Below, in pieces: positions 37,672 through 45,075 of a DNA stretch of 45,075 nucleotides; the stretch's first letter is position 1, and the number at the start of each line of letters is the position of its first letter. The position numbers and the translations under genes are program-made. Origin of the DNA: Nephromyces sp. MM_2019 (taxonomy: Eukaryota > Apicomplexa > Aconoidasida > Nephromycida); the NCBI GenBank assembly GCA_015657535.1, contig JADHZB010001943.1, forward strand, positions 10,306 to 55,380, read 5' to 3'. The notes beneath the pieces were generated by a model that made no database searches, was not told the DNA's origin, and saw only the letters and a program-made list of their open reading frames with translations.

Positions 37672-39078
37672 TTACAAATCATTCGAAAATAAAAATGGAT
37701 GTGTATTGGATAGTAAATTTTGATTTGCATCAAATAGTGATGATTTCGGTTGATAATCATTAAACTTTAATGATTTGTTTGTAATCCATATATTTTCAGA
37801 AATATTTGAATTATGATCGTATGTATCACTTTGTCTTGTAACAAATGAATGGTTATGGCTATGCTGAAGGTGATGTGAACACTCTGTACAACTTTGTAGT
37901 TGTTGTATATATGCCTTATAAAACATTAGGGACATCTTTTTAAGATATGAACATTCTTCACATAAATCTTGGTGTGAGAGATGTGGTAAAGATGAAACAG
38001 CTGAAGGGAGTGAAACTTGTGGTAAATGTGTACATACACTTGCTTGTCCTTGGTTCAATGAATTAAAATTAATTTGAGGATCAGCGGAGAAACAACTGCG
38101 CGCTGGGCTAGAGTTTATGGGTGTAGAAGGAGAGGCTGTTGTTGAATCTTCAAGAATATTGTTATTACTCTTTACTTCATATTTGTTACTTGAATCATAC
38201 CATTTTTGATCAAGTATCATCTGATCCAAAACATTATTATAATTTGATAGCAATGGATATGATGAATTTGTGTTAATATTATTTTTATTATTATTATTAT
38301 TCCTATTGTTATTCTGTAAAATGGTTTCGTTAAAATATGATTGGTAATTTCTATGACCATTGTTATCAATATTTGAGTTATTTTCTTGATTTTGTTCGAT
38401 TGAAAAATTTAATCCAAAATTGCTATCTAGATCTAGATTACTTTGATGAGAATCAATCAGAGGATAGCTTTGGTTGCCATATATACCAGGTAGCAACTCG
38501 ACTTGTCTACTTATACCTCCTTGAGAAAAGAAGTTTCGGTTTATTAAGGGCTGTTGTGGATTTGTTTTTTGATTTGAAGGTATAGTTAAGCTCCTATTAA
38601 ATGATTCTGGAACTGAAAATGTATCCTTCCAATCTCTAATTTTCATTATCGAATCTAACTTGTTGTGTAGAGGGTCTTCAGGTGGAAATTTTTCTTTAAA
38701 ACGATCCTTAATTGTGTCTCTCCAACCCTCCCATTTAATCTCCCATTTTTGCCATAGTAAATCCGATCTGGCCCTATCTAATTGTCCATGATGAAATGAG
38801 CATTTCCTATCGTATTCACAAGGCCCATTTTGTGATTTCTGACATGGTTTGGTCTTGTAGATTATAGGATGAAATATCTTCTCAAGTGTTGTGTGTGAAA
38901 GTGGACACAAGTTCATAGGACATTTCCTACCTAGAGGGCAATCTAGTGGTAAATAAAATATAGAAAATGCATCTCTAAAATCAAATTTGGGTGAATCAAA
39001 TGGTAAACAATTTTCCCCAATAGTGCTGCTAAAGGGTGAAGAGGGTTTTATAAAATCCAATTCTGTTATATTAAACAT
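37672..39078 (-). CDS. Tandem CCCH zinc-finger protein, Asn/Ser-rich
   Basis: Probably an RNA-binding regulator of mRNA fate; the specific targets cannot be read from the sequence. Single exon, 468 residues. Two CCCH fingers lie near the N-terminus. Finger 1 is C-x5-C-x4-C-x3-H (Cys47, Cys53, Cys58, His62); finger 2 is C-x7-C-x5-C-x3-H (Cys79, Cys87, Cys93, His97). They are 16 residues apart, with IYKTKPC leading into finger 2, reminiscent of the plant and Unkempt-type tandem fingers with a 16-residue spacer. A conserved-looking basic/aromatic segment (about 108-150, WQKWEIKWEGWRDTIKDRF) follows, then a long Asn/Ser/Gln-rich region including an Asn tract at about 256-272. Near the C-terminus, two CxxC pairs (Cys373/376 and Cys397/400) flank a helical stretch, followed by a His-rich string, possibly a third metal site. 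No intron; the whole reading frame is open. Confidence 0.85.
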   Translation of the reverse strand: MFNITELDFIKPSSPFSSTIGENCLPFDSPKFDFRDAFSIFYLPLDCPLGRKCPMNLCPLSHTTLEKIFHPIIYKTKPCQKSQNGPCEYDRKCSFHHGQLDRARSDLLWQKWEIKWEGWRDTIKDRFKEKFPPEDPLHNKLDSIMKIRDWKDTFSVPESFNRSLTIPSNQKTNPQQPLINRNFFSQGGISRQVELLPGIYGNQSYPLIDSHQSNLDLDSNFGLNFSIEQNQENNSNIDNNGHRNYQSYFNETILQNNNRNNNNNKNNINTNSSYPLLSNYNNVLDQMILDQKWYDSSNKYEVKSNNNILEDSTTASPSTPINSSPARSCFSADPQINFNSLNQGQASVCTHLPQVSLPSAVSSLPHLSHQDLCEECSYLKKMSLMFYKAYIQQLQSCTECSHHLQHSHNHSFVTRQSDTYDHNSNISENIWITNKSLKFNDYQPKSSLFDANQNLLSNTHPFLFSNDL

Positions 39079-41929
39079 CTTGGGTAAGTTTACTTAGGAA
39101 ATATATAGAGATAGGGGATATTTATACAAATCACACCACAGGAATAATAAAAGGGCCAAATTTTACAATAGAGTGTTATGTGCACAGGAATAATATGAAA
39201 ATACTTAATCCTAAAAAGAAATGTAATTAACGCGAAAGTAATAGGAAATTAAAAACCAAATCCTTAAATATTTTATTTATTTATTCAATTTTATCAATGT
39301 TTGCATCTAAATGACATATTGCAAGTATCTCAATAGCATGAGTGTAAACCACAATAGTTATTGCAAGGTGAGTATATTAAACGAGTGATAATCAGTGGGT
39401 ACCAATATTTATTTGATCGGTGTCAAATGTACTGAGAATTTTGGTGCGATTGATAGCTGATATGATGGATCTTTTACAACAAGTTGATAAAACTTATTAA
39501 TTTCATATCTCATCTATATTGTAAACTACATTGACAGTGATAGTGCTAATAATTAAAATAATAATAATAATAATAATCTGGCTTGGCATGAAATTGCATG
39601 AGATTGCAGAAAGAGCGGTTGACGATGATGATGTTTGCATTATGAATATAATGATATATACACAAAATGAATATTAGGAGGTGAAAAGTGTAGTAAAGTA
39701 GACAGGAGTGTTAGTTAGCCTTGTTTGGTTTGTATACTAATATTTGCGCAAAAAAAAATGCTTAATTTCACAATTATTGTTCAAAGATTCAACAGAGCTT
39801 ATTATGTCTTAATTATGGCATGGCCTAATTTAAAATCTATGGGATTGATTATATGGTTTCGTAATAATTCCCCTTGTGTTGAATGTTTCTTGTATTCCTG
39901 AGTGCTTGATAATTTTTATTAAATGTTAAGGTGTGGCTGTATTAGATTGTATATGATTAGTGTGATGCACCTAACTGGTTAGCTCTGATTTTTGTGTGTT
40001 AAAAATTTGTAAAATTTTTAAGGGTGTATGCTACTACTTGATATATAGAAGAGAGGTGATTATGTAATAATGTTACAACCACGATGTGTGAAATGTAAAC
40101 GGTATTTTCGTAATATTAAAACAGAATAATTGCAGTGATGATTAAAATAATGAGTGAATTTGTTGTAGTTAATCTGCTAATGAGATCGCCTTTCTTTAAG
40201 CTGTGTCTTGTTTATATTGAATATATGTGGTCGAATTTTGCACTTGTGCTATAACTTAATAAAATAAGTATGTTGTTTTTTTATAATTTAGTTTTTGCTA
40301 TAAAAATAGCTACAGTTTTGAAATTGACATAAAGTAATCTGCACTATTATTATATATACTTCTTCTTTTTAAATTAATGTATAAATGCAAGTGGAGGAAG
40401 GCTGTAATCGTTTATGGGCTATAGGTGTTATATTGAATTCGAGTAAAGAGGTTAATAATAATATGCCTAAAGGTGAAGTTTGTAAAGTTTTAATGAGAGG
40501 GAAGCAAGTTTTAAGTGAAAACCAAAAAATATAAATTTGGACAAATAAGAGATCTCTTTAAAAAAGTATTTTTAGAAAGAATTAAATAAAGCGAATGGTA
40601 ACATAAATTTTTTATTTTAAAAATTTTTTATTAATAGAACTTCATCTGGGGGAGGGAGATTATGTAATTATTAAAATTACAATTTTAAAGGTGCAGGGTC
40701 TATGTGGGGAAGTGATATGCAAATTAAGGAGGTGGACATGTGTGTTTTAAATGTTGTGTGTATAAAGAGGAAAGTGAGTGAATGATCATATGCACAGATT
40801 ATTGTGTGTATATTAAATTATATAAACATGCGTGTAAATATTAGTATGTATATTTGCTTATATGTATATATATATATATATATATGCATGTGAGTATGTT
40901 TGTATATGAAAATATTTGTGCATGAATTTTGTATGTATATATAATTATGTTTAATTAAAAGTTATGTTTGTTTGTGTGAATGTTTTAAGTCTGTGGGTGA
41001 ATATCTTATTCTCGTGTGCTTATGAACATGTTATGCTTGTGTGTATGTGTGAATATTTGAAAGTTTGTTTAGGAGCTTAAACATTGCCGAAGATTATTAC
41101 ACTTGCGTTTTAAACAAAAGTTTAGATTGTGCTAGAGTTTAATAAATTAGCTAGAAAATTTTCTCGATTTTATTTTTTTAAACTATATATATTTTTTAAA
41201 GCTTTTAAGCGCCCAATTAATTAAGGATCAAAGACTGGTAGGTGTGTTAGATATATCTGAAGCTAGATTGGTAAGCTATGATTTTAAAATTAATTCACAC
41301 AAAACACTTGTTTAATTAAGCTTGTGTGTTAGTAAATAAGTAAGTGTGAAGAGTTAATTTGTGCACAAAACCTACATCAACACGATTCTTATCAAATCAT
41401 TTAATAATAAGCTAGAATAAAAGCCCAACTGTAATTTTAATAAAAAGAGCTTTTGCTAATACAGCATGTGTTTGTGTTATATTAGTGTTACAAACATGCT
41501 GTGTAGCTTAAGATTACTTTTGTAACTGTTCATCGTATCTATTGTTACGCTAGTGCTTTTCATATGTCACATTTGTGCTATTGTTCGCATACACAACTAT
41601 ATATACATATACATACTTTTGTAATGCCTGTTTGCAAATGTGTGTATAATTTATTTTATACTAATAAATATAAAAGCGACAAAACTGCAAGGTTTTGACT
41701 AAAATCACCAAAACAATTATTTTAAATTAACTCTGATTAATGAATTCAAATTAAGTCTTATATTAAAAGTATATTAGATATTTTTTAGACACATTTTGAA
41801 TATAATTTGATCGAGTCAAAACTTGACAACATTTCATCACACTAGGATTAACCATGTGATGAAGTTCAAAAGTATAACATTGGGGAATAAATAAGTTATC
41901 ATGTTGCTCCAAACATGTGAGCACGATTA
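39079..41929. other. Intergenic, CCCH gene to small unassigned gene
   Basis: AT-rich, with an AAT microsatellite at about 39555-39576 and a TG-rich block at about 40740-41060 (plus strand). A 49-codon open frame at 40385-40534 is noted among the rejections. Otherwise nothing recognised. Confidence 0.55.
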
Positions 41930-42573
41930 TTAGACATCAGACGTTAACCCAAAACTGTTCATCAAGGGCTAATAATTAAAAATTAATTTCTTCTCAGAAA
42001 TCTCTCAACAATTCTTATTCAAATTACTTGAATATAAGTTGATAATGCTTTTTCGCTAAAAAATCCGCAATTAACAAATTAATTTTTAATTTTACATTGG
42101 AATTTATATTGACATTTCATTTCTATTTACATTGTAGATTTGACTTCATCTTCTGTCATTACTGAACATAAAAATAATCTAATGTATTACGTTTCAATAA
42201 ATACTATTAGCACCAGCTTACCTTCGACGAAATTATAAAGTTCAGGGCCAATTTCTTCGTCATCAATTTGTAGGAATGAAACTATAATTTTTATAAACAT
42301 TTTAAGTTTTGTTTTTTCTTATTATTCTCAGATAGATGCAAAATAAAGTCACTTTCATCATGAACATCTAGATTGAAGATTGCTATAGCCCACATTTTGT
42401 ATTATATATTAGCTATATTAGAATAAGAACCTCCAAATTTTATATTAAATACCTTGAATGGGCTTGAATTTCCTATTCATTACTTCACTAAAAATTTTAG
42501 TTTTTCCTTTTCTAGAAAGTTATATCTACTTTTAAATTTACCGGGTAATTCGACGGAAATCATCGGAATCCAT
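41930..42573 (-). CDS. Unassigned small protein from seven very short exons
   Basis: I do not recognise this protein. Proposed exons on the minus strand: 42573-42542, 42487-42453, 42382-42353, 42281-42222, 42161-42131, 42055-42028, 41968-41930. They give 85 codons including the stop (84 residues). Introns would be 54, 70, 71, 60, 75 and 59 nt, in the range of other introns in the window, and all phases agree. The strongest segments are FLQIDDEEIGPELYNFVE with a GTAAGC donor, and TEDEVKSTIEKALSTYIQ with a GTAATT donor. The protein starts MDSDDFRRIT and ends NSFGLTSDV. Acidic/Phe spacing loosely recalls EF-hand proteins, but no complete calcium loop is visible. The central exons are better supported than the first and last; a shorter model ending at 42127 is also possible. 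Confidence 0.42.
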
Positions 42574-44055
42574 CGAATGAATTAAAAAAATGAAGTTTAT
42601 TATTATTATAAATAGTAGATATTTCATTTCATATATTATTGTTTTTTGAGTAACTTATCTTGTTAAAAAGAAAAAATGAAGTGCAATAAAATTTAATTGT
42701 AAGTTAGAATATAAAAATTTAAAAAATGTTCTGGAGTGTCGTTACACTTCAAGGAATTTTGTTTTATAAAATTTTGATGTGTTAAAGTTTGCTTTATGAA
42801 ATTTATATTTTGTGAAAATTTCTTGTGAAGTTATGTTTTGTCAAATAACAATTTAATTATCACATTTTGCAATACTAATTTATAATAGCTTGTATACCAT
42901 TAAAGTCGATATTCTGTTGAAAAGATTGAAACTTATAAAGGTTACAAACTACGACACAAGAGTGTGTTTAGATGACATGTCCTAATGTAAAATTTGTTAG
43001 AGAATCTGATTATAGTGTTGTAGGAGAAAATACAATATGTAATGTATGTAAACATTCCTAAACATAAATCACAAGGTCTTAAAATATACTACTTAACACC
43101 TTTTTTGATCCACACGTTATAACATATACTATCACATGGCTTTTAGCTTATAATTGTTATAATTGCAAACATTTTCGCATACACACTAGCTACAACACTC
43201 TTAATAGACATTGTGCTTACACGCGAGTAATCTGTCACAGGCACAAACATGTGCATACATTTGAACTGACACATCAGACACACATATACACACTTTAAGT
43301 TATCACAGACAAACTTTTTTTATATGATAAAGACATATACATACTAGTCAAAACCACACAAACCACAATTATTTCCTATACACTTAGTTATAACACATGG
43401 ATATATTTTATCATACTTGTACGCTTATCATCTATTTAATGTTAGGCTCAAGAAACATAAGCAAGAATTTCTTTTTTAAACACACTGATTTATGATTTAC
43501 AGACACGAGTATTTACAACAGACATAAATATGCAGATTTATGACAGACACACACTAATTTATGCCAAAACCCCCACGCATTTATGAAACAAAAACAAATT
43601 GATTCATTACATCCTCACACGCACAGAACAATATACCGTACACACATGCACAAAGTGATTTCCTAAACGAGGTCAAATTTACCTCATACATACGCACAAG
43701 CTAAGCTATTAAACACACAAAAACTGATTCACAACACACACACACACCCACACTGATTAACAACAGAAACAACGTTATTGACCTAATAAATAGATACAAA
43801 CTGATTGAGTACAAACATACATATAAACTAATTTACAACACATACACACTGGTAGACCCCACACACTAATTGACTATATTTAGACCTATCGATTTAGTGA
43901 GCCCCAACATACAATTATAGCTTATTATATAATTATTTATTCTACATCATATAACATTGCTCTTAAAAAACGTAAAATAAAGCTTTTGATTTTTAATAAC
44001 TTTAATATAAATTTCAACTGGTATTAATATATTGACCTATCTAACAAACCCTAAA
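42574..44055. other. Divergent intergenic region before RPA3
   Basis: T-rich with weak TG character to about 43050 on the plus strand, then CA-rich (many cacaca and acacat strings) up to about 43870. The change in polarity lies near the middle of this divergent interval. No gene recognised. Confidence 0.6.
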
Positions 44056-44852
44056 ATGGCCAATTCAGACTATAAATTGAGGTATATAGAAATAAATAAA
44101 ACGCAATAAATAGATGTTTCATTTACTGAAAAAATTTATGAAACAGGAGGATAACTAGAAATCAAATAAGCCAATTTATTGGTAAGAATGTTCGATTTGT
44201 TGGGAAAATTTCGAATATCTCTGAAAACATAATTACCTTAGAAGATGAAACAGGTTCAGAGATTTCATATGGATATTTGTTTTTAATAAATTATAATGTT
44301 TGTGATTTTTATATATATCATATGATCTGCTTGTATGTTACCCTATGGTGATTTAACTAACCCTATAAAAAAATGCATACACACACAAACCCAAATTCAC
44401 ATATATATACACACTTGAAAAAAATATATATTTCTACAGGTATAAATCCGACACACCTATAAAAAAATCAGCACACTTACATAAACAATCCCTAACCCTT
44501 GTAGTTATAAATTGATGTAAATATATGTTATGATAAAATTATGTTTGGGTGACTATTATGGGTATTATTTAATCTAATAACCTATGAAGTTTGTTCATTA
44601 TATAAAATCTCAGGTGCAACTGTTAAATGCCAGATAAATATTGATTCCCCTACAAGTACATATATCGAAGTTCATGCAAAGGTAAGCTTATTTTTGTTTA
44701 CAATATCATCTTAGATATTCCAAGTTTAGTACGCCCACCTTAAGTGTGTAAAATCATATAAAAATAATATATTTATCTTTTAAAAGGTACAAGATGATGA
44801 AACACTCGTACAAAATGGGCTAATTCTTGAACTAGGAGATGATATTAGTTAG
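44056..44852 (+). CDS. RPA3: Replication protein A 14-kDa subunit (RPA3)-like OB-fold protein
   Basis: RPA3 is the smallest subunit of the trimeric single-strand DNA-binding protein used in replication and repair. Exons: 44056-44081, 44147-44253, 44614-44681, 44787-44852; 88 residues, all phases consistent. The sequence RRITRNQISQFIGKNVRFVGKI resembles the family start ([21 protein letters not shown]), including the basic-Ile-x6-FI-x3-V-x-FVG spacing. The strand pattern continues with IITLEDETGATVKC, STYIEVHAKVQDDETL and a final LILELGDDIS. It is shorter than human RPA3 (121 residues), mainly because the C-terminal trimerisation helix is not seen, so a further exon downstream or a minimal form is possible. 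The short exon 1 (26 bases) is supported by the AG/GTATAT donor and by the resulting MANSDYKLRRIT start. The call rests on the pattern and is moderately sure. Confidence 0.72.
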
Positions 44853-45075
44853 TCATTTATTACATATTTATATCTAGAAAATTCATGAAAAAATCTGGGA
44901 ATATATATTTACTAAATAATTCGAAAATAGCTCATTGAATAGACAGCCACCCACCCACACCCACCTATTCACATATACACCCTCACACACACCTATTCTC
45001 ATATATACATACACATATATTTACATAATATACATATATACATAAACAAAGATATGTAATATATATATATATATA

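Noticed and set aside
40385..40534. A 49-codon plus-strand frame starting MQVEEGCNRLWAIGV
   Set aside because: Composition looks better than the background, but it begins right after an in-frame stop, has no recognised homologue and no clear splice partner. Chance cannot be excluded.
42127..42395. EF-hand identity for the small seven-exon gene
   Set aside because: Some spacing (acidic residues, IGPEL...VMTEDEV) recalls EF-hand helices, but no complete 12-residue calcium loop is present.

Overview
The window is nuclear DNA of an AT-rich, intron-dense, probably unicellular eukaryote. Every gene is a eukaryotic housekeeping or cytoskeletal gene. Introns are GT-AG and mostly about 55-90 nt outside the repeat-rich parts. 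The coding parts read with the standard code. A two-RRM Gbp2-like protein, a doubly acylatable MORN protein and a compact tandem CCCH protein fit an apicomplexan or other alveolate. That placement is an inference from gene content and style, not a proof.

Left part (1 to about 17.4 kb): four genes whose introns and flanks are swamped by (CA)n, (TG)n and (TA)n repeats. They are V-ATPase subunit d (minus strand, running off the left edge), GET4 (plus), a membrane-anchored J-domain protein (plus) and eIF3g (plus). Repeat polarity here follows transcription: the coding strand is CA-rich upstream of and around the start, then TG-rich through the introns and the 3' flank.

Middle (about 19-32 kb): ordinary AT-rich sequence with mitochondrial Lon protease (plus), NAC alpha (minus), an RRP8-like nucleolar methyltransferase (plus), a MORN-repeat protein with an MGC acylation signal (plus) and ribosomal protein eS28 (minus).

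Right part (about 34-45 kb): a Gbp2-like two-RRM protein (plus), an Asn-rich tandem CCCH zinc-finger protein (minus), an unrecognised 84-residue gene assembled from seven tiny exons (minus, tentative) and a short RPA3-like OB-fold protein (plus).

The genes do not form one pathway. Several belong to protein and RNA biogenesis (eIF3g, NAC alpha, eS28, RRP8, GET4), and others to protein quality control (Lon, J-domain protein), genome maintenance (RPA3, Gbp2-like) and membranes or cytoskeleton (V-ATPase, MORN). I found no tRNA, rRNA, CRISPR array or transposon. The most unusual material is the transcription-polarised repeat architecture, a 63-bp tandem repeat that triplicates a splice acceptor in GET4, and a stop-free, frame-preserving repeat intron in the V-ATPase gene.
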